From NCBI GenBank assembly GCA_036004445.1, contig DASYRL010000022.1, forward strand, positions 1-64,000: DNA of 64,000 bases, written 5' to 3'. This document shows positions 41,369 through 49,471 of the stretch, piece by piece. Below the pieces are notes generated by a model. That model saw only the letters and a list, made by a program, of their open reading frames with translations. It was not told the DNA's origin and did not search any database. The stretch comes from DASXUC01 sp036004445 (lineage in GTDB: Bacteria; Sysuimicrobiota; Sysuimicrobiia; Sysuimicrobiales; Kaftiobacteriaceae). Position 1 is the first letter of the stretch. Each line of letters starts with the position of its first letter. A program made the translations under genes and the position numbers.

Positions 41369-42367
41369 TCACCAGCGAATCGCCGTCGCCGCCCATGAGT
41401 AACCGGTTCCGCCGCTGACGGCCACCACAAGATCGCCCGAGCGCAGCCGTCCCGCGCGCTCTCCTTCGACCATCGAGACAAACGGATCGATCGCCGACAT
41501 GTGACCGTAGTCGGCCAGGTAGAACGACTGCGATTCCTCCAGGCCCAGCGCGCGCAGCAAGGCCTCGAACAACGAGCGTTTCATGTGGAGCACGGCGAGG
41601 TATCTGATGTCCGCCACCGTCGCGTGGCTCCGTTCCACCGCCTGCGCGATCACCCCAACGAACCGGTCGAGCGCGATCGGATCGAGGCGGGCCTTCATCC
41701 CCTGGGGATCCATGACGTCGAGAAAGTGCATCCCCCGCTCCACGGTCTCGCCCGATGCACGGTGGACCGTGCCCCCTGCCGGAATCAAGACGTCCCGCCA
41801 AAACGACCCATCGGTCGCGATCGACGACGCCAGTACTTCGTGCCCCGCCTCGCCGCGACGCAGCACGGCCGCCGCCGCGCCATCGGCGAAGCTAAACGCA
41901 AAGCGTGACCGCTCGTTGCGGTAGTTGATCACCTCCGCCTCGCGCGACGCGCCGGCAAGCAGGATCGCGCGGAGATCCGGATCAGCGGCGAGCATGTCCC
42001 GTGCCACCTTGAGGGCGACAGGGCCGCAGGCGCTGGTATCCATGAGTTCAAACGTGAACGCCGACGAGAGGCCCAGTTCGAACTGGATCTTCGGCGCCAC
42101 CGACCACAGGTAATAATCCTTGTGCGCGCTCCCAAAGTAGATCACCGCGCCGATCTCGCCGCGGTCGACCTCCTCGAGCGCGGCGCGTGCCGCGGCGATG
42201 GCCATGTCCGAGACGTGCTCGCCGGCCGCTGCAACGTGCTTCTGCCGCAGCCCGAACTTCCGCTCGACAACGTCGCGAGGAATGCCGGTGGCAGCGGCGA
42301 TGGCGGCGCTGGTCTGGACGGCGGCTGGAAAGTACGTTCCGATGGCCGTAATTCCGACGCGCGTCAC
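41369..42367 (-). CDS. 3-oxoacyl-ACP synthase III-like thiolase-fold enzyme
   Basis: 332 residues from GTG overlapping the tetR stop (GTGA). The catalytic Cys is in DTSACGPVALKV and a His in AVLHMKRSLFEAL. The third catalytic residue of FabH, Asn in YGNTSA, reads YGHMSAIDP, so the triad is Cys-His-His. That variant points to a FabH-like enzyme outside core fatty-acid synthesis, for example HMG-CoA-synthase or acyl-transfer chemistry. Between the regulator and the acyl-CoA ligase (10-base gap), one operon. Confidence 0.82.
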   Translation of the reverse strand: MTRVGITAIGTYFPAAVQTSAAIAAATGIPRDVVERKFGLRQKHVAAAGEHVSDMAIAAARAALEEVDRGEIGAVIYFGSAHKDYYLWSVAPKIQFELGLSSAFTFELMDTSACGPVALKVARDMLAADPDLRAILLAGASREAEVINYRNERSRFAFSFADGAAAAVLRRGEAGHEVLASSIATDGSFWRDVLIPAGGTVHRASGETVERGMHFLDVMDPQGMKARLDPIALDRFVGVIAQAVERSHATVADIRYLAVLHMKRSLFEALLRALGLEESQSFYLADYGHMSAIDPFVSMVEGERAGRLRSGDLVVAVSGGTGYSWAATAIRW

Positions 42368-42990
42368 CGGGCCCGCCTGCCTTCCCCGTCCAGGCCGTGG
42401 AGCAGGAACTCCATCATCTCCTTGAGCACGGCGGCGTTCGGGCCGGACTTTTCCCACAACACCCACCGCATCCCGAGAAAGTCGGCGACGCCCATCAGAC
42501 AGTACGCCAGCAGCTCGGGATCCATGGCCCGGATGTGGCCGGCTCGGATGCCGTCCTGCAGCCCGCGGACGTATCCCTCCGCGAACCGCTGGTAGTACCA
42601 TCGGAACAACGTCGGATCGACGAATTCGGCCTGGCGGACGATGCGGTACATGTTGCGGTGGCGCTGGATGAACCGGAAGAATGACTCGAATCCCTTCCGC
42701 TCCACGTCGCGGCGGTCCACCAGCCCCCGCACGTCTTCCTGGATGGTCCGGCGCAGGTCGCGGTTCCGCTCACGCACCAACTCCGAGAAGACCGCCCGCT
42801 TGCCGTGGAAGTATACGTAGAAAGTGCCCTGCGCCACCCGGGCGCGCCGGGTGATGTCGGTGATGGACGTTTCGAAGTACCCCCGGCGGCCGAACTCCGC
42901 CTCCGCGGCATCGAGCAGGCGCCGCCGCGTGCGCTGCCCCCGCGCCTGTACGGGCCGTCGGACGGGCCTAGAAACTGACAACTGATTCAC
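42364..42990 (-). CDS. TetR-family transcriptional regulator
   Basis: 208 residues from GTG at 42990. N-terminal TetR helix-turn-helix (RRRLLDAAEAEFGRRGYFETSITDITRRARVAQGTFYVYF) and a helical ligand domain of the fatty-acid type (GFESFFRFIQRHRNMYRIV). Probably represses its own operon of acyl metabolism genes in response to an acyl-CoA. An inverted repeat overlaps its start codon. Confidence 0.92.
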   Translation of the reverse strand: MNQLSVSRPVRRPVQARGQRTRRRLLDAAEAEFGRRGYFETSITDITRRARVAQGTFYVYFHGKRAVFSELVRERNRDLRRTIQEDVRGLVDRRDVERKGFESFFRFIQRHRNMYRIVRQAEFVDPTLFRWYYQRFAEGYVRGLQDGIRAGHIRAMDPELLAYCLMGVADFLGMRWVLWEKSGPNAAVLKEMMEFLLHGLDGEGRRAR

Positions 42991-42996
42991 CTGTCA
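42976..42996. promoter_or_regulatory. Candidate TetR operator at the regulator's start
   Basis: TGACA at 42976-42980 and TGTCA at 42992-42996 make a short inverted repeat over the GTG start of the tetR gene. The spacing of about one and a half turns fits autoregulation, but arms are only 5 bases. Confidence 0.35.
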
Positions 42997-43047
42997 ACTT
43001 GATGGGCCTCCCTTCGACCCGCCCTGGGATCCCTCCTGCAAGAGAAG

Positions 43048-43147
43048 GCGTCTGCTCAGTCTTCCCAGTCTTCCCGGTCTACCCAGTCTCAAACCGCAGA
43101 GCAGGTGGCTGGGAAGACCGGGCAGACCGGGTAGACTGGGGAGACGC
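43048..43147. repeat. Hairpin of inverted 9-base repeats (CAGTCTACC type), copy 2
   Basis: Left arm 43048-43090 with CAGTCTTCC/CGGTCTACC units, right arm 43108-43147 complementary. Outer ends GCGTCT and AGACGC match copy 1 at 27947. It lies between divergent tetR and moaA and ends 5 bases before the moaA -10 box. Confidence 0.85.
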
Positions 43148-43152
43148 AGTGC

Positions 43153-43158
43153 TATAAT
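43153..43158 (+). promoter_or_regulatory. moaA promoter -10 box
   Basis: Perfect TATAAT, 25 bases before the TTG start. At 17 bases upstream only GGTAGA is found, inside the right arm of the repeat hairpin, so the element may contribute to or control this promoter. Confidence 0.55.
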
Positions 43159-43183
43159 CCCCTATATCGCCGGGAGGAACGCG

Positions 43184-44161
43184 TTGAAAGACCAGTACGG
43201 TCGAGAACTCAGTGACCTGCGCATCTCGCTGACCGATCGCTGCAACTTGCGCTGCGTCTACTGCATGCCGGCGGAGGGGATCGACTTCCGGCCCGCCGAG
43301 GAACTGCTGTCCGACGATGAGCTGCTGACGCTGGTACGCATCGCCGCTGATCTCGGCGTGCGAAAGGTCCGCCTCACCGGGGGAGAACCGACGGTCCGCC
43401 GGGGGATCGTGGAGCTCACCCAGGCCATCAGCGGGATTCCCGGCATCGAGGACGTCGCGATGACAACCAACGGGCTGCTGCTCGACTACCTGGCGGCCCC
43501 GCTGGCCCGGGCAGGGCTCCGGCGGCTGAACGTGAGCCTGGATACGCTGGATCGGGAGAAGTACGCTCGCATCACCCGGGGCGGCCGGGTCGACAAGGTC
43601 CTGTCGGGCATCGCGGCGTCGGAGGCGGCGGGCTTGACGCCCATCAAGCTCAATGCCGTGGTCGTCCGCGGGTTCAACGATGGCGACGTCGTGCCCCTCG
43701 CCGCCCTGACGCTGGAGCGGCCGTGGGAAGTCCGGTTCATCGAGATGATGCCCTTCGGCAGCGTCGGAGACTTCGCCGACGCCGGGGTCGTGAAGAGCGA
43801 GGAGACGATGGACCGGATCGCGGCGGCGCTGGGCCCCCTCACCCCGGTCAATCTGTCCGCTGAAGATCCGGCGCGCACCTACCGGCTGGCAGACGCCGCC
43901 GGCAGTCTCGGATTTATCAGCCCGGTCAGCCAGCCGTTCTGCAGCAAATGCGGGCGGCTGCGGCTCACCGCCGACGGGCGGCTGCGGCTGTGCCTCCTGC
44001 GGGATGACGAGGAAGACCTGCTGACGCCCCTGCGCGCCGGCGCGAGCTACGAACAGATGCGCGAGATCTTCCGGGCGGCGGCGTTCCGCCGCCCCTACGG
44101 CCACGCCCTAGCTGAGAAGATGTTCCCCCAGGCCAGGGTCATGATTCAGATCGGCGGCTAG
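43184..44161 (+). CDS. moaA: GTP 3',8-cyclase (molybdenum cofactor biosynthesis)
   Basis: 325 residues from TTG with GGGAGGAACG upstream. Radical-SAM cluster CNLRCVYC near the N-terminus, second 4Fe-4S site CSKCGRLRLTADGRLRLC at the C-terminal part, and the terminal Gly-Gly needed for activity (IQIGG). Converts GTP to 3',8-cyclo-GTP, the first step to molybdopterin. No molybdoenzyme gene lies in this window. Confidence 0.96.
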   Translation: MKDQYGRELSDLRISLTDRCNLRCVYCMPAEGIDFRPAEELLSDDELLTLVRIAADLGVRKVRLTGGEPTVRRGIVELTQAISGIPGIEDVAMTTNGLLLDYLAAPLARAGLRRLNVSLDTLDREKYARITRGGRVDKVLSGIAASEAAGLTPIKLNAVVVRGFNDGDVVPLAALTLERPWEVRFIEMMPFGSVGDFADAGVVKSEETMDRIAAALGPLTPVNLSAEDPARTYRLADAAGSLGFISPVSQPFCSKCGRLRLTADGRLRLCLLRDDEEDLLTPLRAGASYEQMREIFRAAAFRRPYGHALAEKMFPQARVMIQIGG

Positions 44162-44176
44162 CCGGAGTCACCCCGC

Positions 44177-44590
44177 TCAGAGTCCCCAGGACTTCGCCCG
44201 TTCAACCCGCAGGCCGATCACCTGGTCAATATCGTCGTCCTTGTATTGCCTGTATTGCTTGAACTTCCGCTTGAGTAGCCGGCGAGCCCGCAGGAGTTCG
44301 CGTCCGCCGCGAATCGTTCGGGCGCGCACATGGGTCAGGAGGCCCCGGAGTCGATCCCAGTCCTCGAAGTAGTCGTCGCAGGCAACCGCGCCTCGGGGCC
44401 GTTGGCGCAGGTTCCGGGCGGTCCGACCATCCGTCCATACGTAGACCGTCTGATTGGCCCCGTCGAACGCATGGCACAGGGGCGCCAGGTGGGTCACGCC
44501 ATCTCGGCCAACCGACGCCACCCTGCAGACCCTCGCGCGCGCAAGGTAGCGCTGCTCCTGTCTTGAGAGTCGGGCATGCACCTCAGTCAC
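44177..44590 (-). CDS. Pyridoxamine-5'-phosphate-oxidase-fold protein
   Basis: 137 residues from a GTG; a second GTG five codons later has the better distance to AGGAGGTGA. The split-barrel pattern of FMN- or F420-binding proteins is visible (RVASVGRDGVTHLAPLCHAFDGANQTVYVWTDG). Specific substrate unknown. It lies 3 bases after the methyltransferase-like gene in the same direction. Confidence 0.8.
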   Translation of the reverse strand: MTEVHARLSRQEQRYLARARVCRVASVGRDGVTHLAPLCHAFDGANQTVYVWTDGRTARNLRQRPRGAVACDDYFEDWDRLRGLLTHVRARTIRGGRELLRARRLLKRKFKQYRQYKDDDIDQVIGLRVERAKSWGL

Positions 44591-44593
44591 CTC

Positions 44594-45295
44594 CTATGTT
44601 CCTCGCCCAGCCAGGTAGAGCCAGGCCGATCCCGACCTGCCTGGCGCGATCTCATCGACTACCTCAATCTCATCGACGTGTCCGGCAACGCGGGTCAGGG
44701 TCGAGTCGAAATCCGGGGCACGGTCAGCGGACCAGTAGGCCAGGATTCCGCCCGGCACCAGGGCATCGAGAAAGTATCGAATCCCTTCCGAGCTGTAGAT
44801 CCTGGCGTTGGCGGGGTTCACCAGCCAGTCGGGCCCGTTGTCGGTGTCGAGCAGCACGGCATCGTAGGTCCGCGCCGGCAGCGATACGTCGAAGAGGTCC
44901 GCGACGATTACGCGGGTGCGCGGGTCGTCGCACGGGGAGTGGCACAGCGCAGCGAAGAACTGCCGGTGCCAGTCCACGATCAGCGGCTCGATTTCGACGA
45001 CGTCCACCTGCTGAACGCGGGAGTCCTCCAGCGCCGCTTCCAAGGTATACCCGATCCCTAATCCCCCGACGAGCACCCTGAGGCCCCGGTCCGCGAGCCT
45101 CGCCAGCGGCAGCTGAGCGAGCCGGCGGTCGGACTCCCGATTGTAAGTGGCCATCAGGAAGATGCCGTTGCAGATGATTTCGTAGTGCTCGCCCCGGCGC
45201 TGGAGCTGCCACTCGCCGGTCGGGGTCGTCACGCGGGCGATCACTTCGCGCCCGGACGGAACCGGATCGGGGAGGACCGACCCCGAGTCAATCAT
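44594..45295 (-). CDS. Spermidine synthase-like (Rossmann-fold) protein
   Basis: 233 residues. The SAM-type Rossmann motif VLVGGLGIGYTLEAAL, VVEIEP with the acidic ribose-binding residue, and DAVLLDTDNGPDWL follow the spermidine-synthase fold. Residues for putrescine binding are not evident, so it may be a methyltransferase-like or regulatory member. Its start overlaps the zinc-ribbon gene by 8 bases, giving translational coupling. Confidence 0.75.
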   Translation of the reverse strand: MIDSGSVLPDPVPSGREVIARVTTPTGEWQLQRRGEHYEIICNGIFLMATYNRESDRRLAQLPLARLADRGLRVLVGGLGIGYTLEAALEDSRVQQVDVVEIEPLIVDWHRQFFAALCHSPCDDPRTRVIVADLFDVSLPARTYDAVLLDTDNGPDWLVNPANARIYSSEGIRYFLDALVPGGILAYWSADRAPDFDSTLTRVAGHVDEIEVVDEIAPGRSGSAWLYLAGRGT

Positions 45296-45431
45296 CTTCG
45301 GGATCCAGGATTTCCTCTTCGTCGGGCTCGAACGCCGTGGCGCAGCGCGGGCAGACGACCGTCTGCCCTTCCTCGGCAGGCGTGATCTGGAGGAACACGA
45401 AGCGACAATTGGGACACAGGATGCGGAACAT
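45288..45431 (-). CDS. Small zinc-ribbon protein
   Basis: 47 residues. CPNC at about residue 6 and CPRC at about 27 make a zinc ribbon of the kind at the start of MJ0042-type motifs; the tail is acidic (FEPDEEEILDPEDD). Function unknown. Its start is 22 bases from the divergent EamA gene, with overlapping promoters. Confidence 0.75.
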   Translation of the reverse strand: MFRILCPNCRFVFLQITPAEEGQTVVCPRCATAFEPDEEEILDPEDD

Positions 45432-45446
45432 TGCGTCGATGCTCTC

Positions 45447-45454
45447 AGTATAGA
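45447..45454. promoter_or_regulatory. Overlapping divergent -10 boxes
   Basis: AGTATAGA reads as TATAGA on the plus strand (45449-45454) and TATACT on the minus strand (45452-45447). The only 22-base gap between the two divergent genes therefore appears to hold both -10 elements. -35 boxes would lie inside the opposite coding regions and are weak. Confidence 0.5.
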
Positions 45455-46371
45455 TGAAGACCGTGTCCGCCCGTCCGACCCACCTTGCTGCAGCGCTCTC
45501 CGCGCTCGTCGTGACGGTGTTGTGGTCGACGTCGTTTCTGCTGGTGAAACTCTCCCTCCCCTTCGTTCCACCCGTCACCCTCGCCGCCGTCCGGTACCTC
45601 GTGGCGTTCCTGTTCCTGCTGGGATACGCGCTGCTGGTGGATCGGCGCCGGCCCGTGCGGCTGGCCTGGGTGACGCTGCTGGTCATCGGAGTCTTCAACT
45701 ACGGAGTCAGCCAGGGGCTGCAGTACTCCGCCATGCGCACCCTGCCCGTGGCCACGATCGCGCTGCTCTTTTGCCTCCTCCCGCCGATCCAGGCCGTCGC
45801 TGACACGGTGTGGCTCGGCGAACCCCCGACCTTCGTCGAGCTGCTCGGGGCGGCCGTCACGCTGGGAGGCGTCGCCCTGTTCCTGCCGTGGGGCAGTTCA
45901 ATCGACTGGGGCGGCCTGCTGCTGATGGGCGGGACCTTGGTCACGGTCACGATCGGAACGACGCTGTCGCGGAAGGTCGCCCGGGAAGGCTCCACCCCGA
46001 CCCTGCACCTGACGCTGGTGAGTATCGGCGCCGGAGCCCTGTCGGTCCTGCCGGTGGGTCTGACAGTCGAACCGGCTCCGCGCTTCCCCCCGTTCGTCGT
46101 GGGGACCATACTGTGGCTGGCGCTGGCCAACACGGCGGTCGCCTGGTCGTTGTGGAACCACGCCCTGCGCACGCTGACGGCCTTCGAAGCGAACATCGTC
46201 GCCAACACGACGGTCTTCCAGGTCGGTGTGCTGGGCTGGATCTTCCTGGGAGAACCGCTCTCGGGTCGGCAGATCCTGGCGATGATCGTAGCCTTCTCCG
46301 GCGTGCTCCTGGCGCAGCTGCCCGCCCTCCGGGCACGCCGGCCTGCCGTCGCAACCCCGTCGACGTCATGA
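45454..46371 (+). CDS. EamA-family (DMT superfamily) transporter
   Basis: 305 residues, ten helices in two EamA repeats (ALVVTVLWSTSFLLVKLSL starts the first; LLMGGTLVTVTIGTTLSRKVAR the second; last helix AMIVAFSGVLLAQL). Exports or imports metabolites, often amino acids; substrate not predictable. ATG at 45454 has no ribosome site; GTG at 45463 placed just after the -10 would be a leaderless alternative. Confidence 0.88.
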   Translation: MKTVSARPTHLAAALSALVVTVLWSTSFLLVKLSLPFVPPVTLAAVRYLVAFLFLLGYALLVDRRRPVRLAWVTLLVIGVFNYGVSQGLQYSAMRTLPVATIALLFCLLPPIQAVADTVWLGEPPTFVELLGAAVTLGGVALFLPWGSSIDWGGLLLMGGTLVTVTIGTTLSRKVAREGSTPTLHLTLVSIGAGALSVLPVGLTVEPAPRFPPFVVGTILWLALANTAVAWSLWNHALRTLTAFEANIVANTTVFQVGVLGWIFLGEPLSGRQILAMIVAFSGVLLAQLPALRARRPAVATPSTS

Positions 46372-46440
46372 CCACGGTTCCTCTCCGAGCCGCCCGACCG
46401 GAGCAAGGGCCCGCCCACTCGCCCCGCCGCCCAACGAAAA

Positions 46441-46465
46441 GGGGACGGGATTTTCTCCCGTCCCC
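46441..46465. terminator. Intrinsic terminator between eamA-type gene and sigH
   Basis: A perfect 10-bp stem (GGGGACGGGA / TCCCGTCCCC) with a 5-base TTTTC loop. On the minus strand it is followed by TTTTC, so it mainly ends the sigH transcript; it may serve both convergent genes. Confidence 0.75.
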
Positions 46466-46491
46466 TCTCAACTCTCAATTGAAGGCCGAAT

Positions 46492-47130
46492 CTAGTCTTC
46501 TTCGCCCTCCAAATTCCGCTCCAGCTTTCGCTTCACGCGCTGCAAGGCGTTATCGATCGACTTCACGTGGCGGTTCAGCTCGTTAGCCATTTCCTGGTAG
46601 GACTTGCCTTCCAGGTACGCGGTGAGTACCCGGCACTCCAACTCGCTGAGGTTCTTGCGGATGCGCTCGCGCATCGTCGCCGAGGCTTCCTGATTGATGA
46701 CCAGCTCCTCGGGATCGGATACCTTGATGCTGCTGATCACGTCCAGCAGCGTGCGGTCGGAGTCCTCGTCGTAGATCGGCTTGTTCAGCGAGATGTACGA
46801 GTTCAGCGGAATGTGCTTTTGCCGGGTGGCGGTCTTGATCGCGGTGATGATCTGGCGGGTGATGCACAGCTCGGCGAACGCCCGGAACGAGGAGAGCTTG
46901 TCCGCCCGGAAGTCGCGGATGGCCTTGTACAGGCCGATCATCCCTTCCTGAATGATGTCTTCACGATCGGCGCCGATGAGGAAGTAGGCCTTGGCCTTCA
47001 CCCGGACGAAGTTGCGGTACTTATTGATGAGGTACTCGCTAGCGTGGTCGTCGCCGTTCTTTGCGGTAGCGACGAGATCTTCATCGAGCATTTCCTGGTA
47101 CGTCGGAGCGTCCCGCCGCGCTAGAGCCAC
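46492..47130 (-). CDS. sigH: RNA polymerase sigma factor SigH (sigma-30 type)
   Basis: 212 residues from GTG with GGAGGCG upstream. Sigma-70 regions 2 (YFLIGADREDIIQEGMIGLYKAIRDF) and 4 (LSELECRVLTAYLEGKSYQEMANELNRHVKSIDNALQRVKRKLER) follow Bacillus SigH closely. In spore formers it starts the transition to stationary phase and sporulation. Here it keeps its usual place after rlmB, with the VanW gene between, so it is probably the chromosomal sigma-H orthologue even if the host does not sporulate. Confidence 0.93.
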   Translation of the reverse strand: MALARRDAPTYQEMLDEDLVATAKNGDDHASEYLINKYRNFVRVKAKAYFLIGADREDIIQEGMIGLYKAIRDFRADKLSSFRAFAELCITRQIITAIKTATRQKHIPLNSYISLNKPIYDEDSDRTLLDVISSIKVSDPEELVINQEASATMRERIRKNLSELECRVLTAYLEGKSYQEMANELNRHVKSIDNALQRVKRKLERNLEGEED

Positions 47131-47222
47131 TCTTCGCCTCCGCTCGATCGGATTCGGCGCTATGATAACGACGCTTATTATACGGATACTATCGAGAATG
47201 CGTCAAGAAGAAGTTGCCGCCG

Positions 47223-48674
47223 TCACCGCATCGAACTCGGCTGCGCCGGCGGTTTCTTGGCACCGATCTTGATTGTCCGAGCGACCGGATTGTAGTAACT
47301 GCTCGCCACCAGCTCCCGCTTCACGACTTCGCCGCCGACTTTGACGATGCGGTACGTCCGCGCGCGATACCCCGGCAGCGCTTCCCGGATCACCGTCTTA
47401 CCCTCGTCGAGCAGCGGATCTTTCTTCGTCACGGTATACGACGGTGCGGGGATCACGCTGCGCTCGGTGACGTAGATCGCCACTTCCTTCGCCGGATCGG
47501 GAGCGCCATAGGCCGAGAACGTCAGGCGCCGTCCGAGCAGCGATGCCCAGATCAGGACGTAGCGCCCGGTCGTGTTCTTGAATTGCAGGTCGAGTCCGCC
47601 GTACGTGACCGTGGCGTCGCGCCCGATCGGCAGATACGCGACCGGCCGCATGTGGTTCGTGCGGGCGAGGATCTGGAGGTCGGCCAGCAGCGCGACGTTG
47701 AACAACGTCGAGCTCACCTGGCAGACCCCGCCGCCGTCTCCGGGCACGAGCTCATTGTCGACGAGCACCGGCGCTTCGCGGAACCCACGCGCACCGGTGC
47801 GCGGTCCGACCGTTTTGTTGTAGGAAAACACCGCTCCGGGCGCCAGCAGAGTTCCGCGAATGTAGCCGGCTGCCAGGCCCACGTTGTGAACCCGGTTCGC
47901 CACACCTCCCACGTTGGTCGCATACGTCGCGAGCGGGGCCCGGATCTCTTGGGCCTGCGCGGTCGTAAACTTGGGCGCCACGATTTCAACGTCCGCCACC
48001 GCATTGTCTCCGCCGGCGTCGAGGGCGGCGACCATTCGCTGGGCCGTCACCGCCACGTTAAGGGCCCGACCTTCCTGGCTTTCCCTGGTGATTACCACGC
48101 GGCCGCCCTGCACCGTCACGGTGGCGTCCTGCGGCGTGGCGCTGAATCCTGCCGCCATCTTCGTGAGGACGGCGGTCACTGCCGGATCATTGCGGGAGAA
48201 TCGCACGGGCTGATCGAGCGGCCTGCTGAGGAGCTCGAGACGCCGGATGACGCGGTCCACCAGCGTCCCCGTCCGGACCTGTGCGTAGGCCGCGGCGACC
48301 ACTTCGTCGGGAAACGCCTGGACGCCGAGGTCGGCGTACGAGAAGGAGACCACATCCTGGCCGATCTGCAGCGCCAGCCGCTTGGTGAGAACGGCGTCCG
48401 CGGCGCGCTGCGCGACCGCCGCCGCCTCGGCGGGACTGAGCCCGGCGACGCTCGTGCCGGCGATCGACACTCCCGGGTAGATCCGCCCTTCGAAGAGGCG
48501 GGTATCCCGGACGAACGCCGCGGCGCCACCGGCCGCGGCACCGGCGAGCAGGATGACAATGGGCAGGATGACTCGCAGGTAGGCCCACCAGCCCGCGCGG
48601 CGAGGCTTCTTGGGCGCCGACGGTTTGGGCTGTGGGGCCTTGGCTGGAGGAAATTCTACCGATTCACGATTCAC
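47223..48674 (-). CDS. YoaR-like VanW/G5 cell-wall protein
   Basis: 483 residues. Short cytoplasmic Pro/Lys-rich N-terminus, one membrane helix (about 30-52), peptidoglycan-binding-type repeats (about 60-250: YPGVSIAGTSVAGLSPAEAAAVAQ), VanW domain (about 255-390: SYNKTVGPRTGARGFREAPVL, GGGVCQVSSTLFNVALLA) and a C-terminal G5 domain (about 395-470). Probably acts at the cell wall. GTG start overlaps the rlmB stop (GTGA). Confidence 0.9.
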   Translation of the reverse strand: MNRESVEFPPAKAPQPKPSAPKKPRRAGWWAYLRVILPIVILLAGAAAGGAAAFVRDTRLFEGRIYPGVSIAGTSVAGLSPAEAAAVAQRAADAVLTKRLALQIGQDVVSFSYADLGVQAFPDEVVAAAYAQVRTGTLVDRVIRRLELLSRPLDQPVRFSRNDPAVTAVLTKMAAGFSATPQDATVTVQGGRVVITRESQEGRALNVAVTAQRMVAALDAGGDNAVADVEIVAPKFTTAQAQEIRAPLATYATNVGGVANRVHNVGLAAGYIRGTLLAPGAVFSYNKTVGPRTGARGFREAPVLVDNELVPGDGGGVCQVSSTLFNVALLADLQILARTNHMRPVAYLPIGRDATVTYGGLDLQFKNTTGRYVLIWASLLGRRLTFSAYGAPDPAKEVAIYVTERSVIPAPSYTVTKKDPLLDEGKTVIREALPGYRARTYRIVKVGGEVVKRELVASSYYNPVARTIKIGAKKPPAQPSSMR

Positions 48675-49471
48675 GAATTGCGCCTCTTGGAATTGTGCCC
48701 GCTCGCGGACTGTCTTAGTACTTCATAGAGTAGCACACCCGCCGCCACCGCCACGTTGAGCGACGCAAGATGTCCGCGCATTGGCAGCCGGACGAGGAAG
48801 TCGCAGTGCTCTCGGACGAGCCGGCTCAGTCCTCGTTCTTCTCCGCCCATCACGAGGGCCAGCGGCGGGACGAGGCGGGCGTCGGTGTACAGATCATCCG
48901 CCCCCGCGTCGGCGCCGGCGACCCACAGGCCGGCGGCTTTCAGCGCCTCGAGCGCCTGCACAAGATTCGTGACCTGAGCCACCGGCACGTGCTCGATCGC
49001 CCCGGCCGAGGTCTTGGCAACTGTTGCAGTGAGGCCGACGGCTCGGTGCCGGGGGATGATCACGCCGTGCACGCCCGTCCCCTCCGCCGTCCGCAGGATC
49101 GCTCCGAGGTTCGCGGGATTCTGGAGTCCGTCGAGGACGACGACCAGCGGCGGCTCTCCCTGCGCTCGCGCCTTGTCCAGAATCGCTTCGAGCGGTACGG
49201 CTGGCCGCGCCGATGCGAGGGCGATGACACCCTGGTGCGTCGCGCGCGGGGTGAGCGCATCGAGCCGGGCTGAGGCGACGAACTGGACGGCGACATGGCG
49301 CCGCCGGGCTTCGTCGAGGATGGACTGCACGATGCCACTGCGCGTCGTCCCTGCGGCAATCAGCAGCTTCCGTATTGGGCGGTCCGCGCGCAGCGACTCG
49401 AGCACGGCACGGCGGCCGGGAATGACGTCGTCGGTCGCCGCCTCGTGGGAATCAGCGGCGCCGGGACTCAA
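48671..49471 (-). CDS. rlmB: 23S rRNA (guanosine-2'-O)-methyltransferase
   Basis: 266 residues from TTG that overlaps the cysS stop (TTGA). N-terminal L30e-like substrate domain (VIPGRRAVLESLRADRPIRKLLIAAG) and the SPOUT/TrmH knot motifs: VVVLDGLQNPANLGAILRTAEGTGV, ALVMGGEERGLS, RLPMRGHLASLNVAVAAGVLLYEV. Methylates the loop of 23S rRNA (G2251 in E. coli). The position after cysS is conserved in Bacillota. Confidence 0.94.
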   Translation of the reverse strand: MSPGAADSHEAATDDVIPGRRAVLESLRADRPIRKLLIAAGTTRSGIVQSILDEARRRHVAVQFVASARLDALTPRATHQGVIALASARPAVPLEAILDKARAQGEPPLVVVLDGLQNPANLGAILRTAEGTGVHGVIIPRHRAVGLTATVAKTSAGAIEHVPVAQVTNLVQALEALKAAGLWVAGADAGADDLYTDARLVPPLALVMGGEERGLSRLVREHCDFLVRLPMRGHLASLNVAVAAGVLLYEVLRQSASGHNSKRRNS

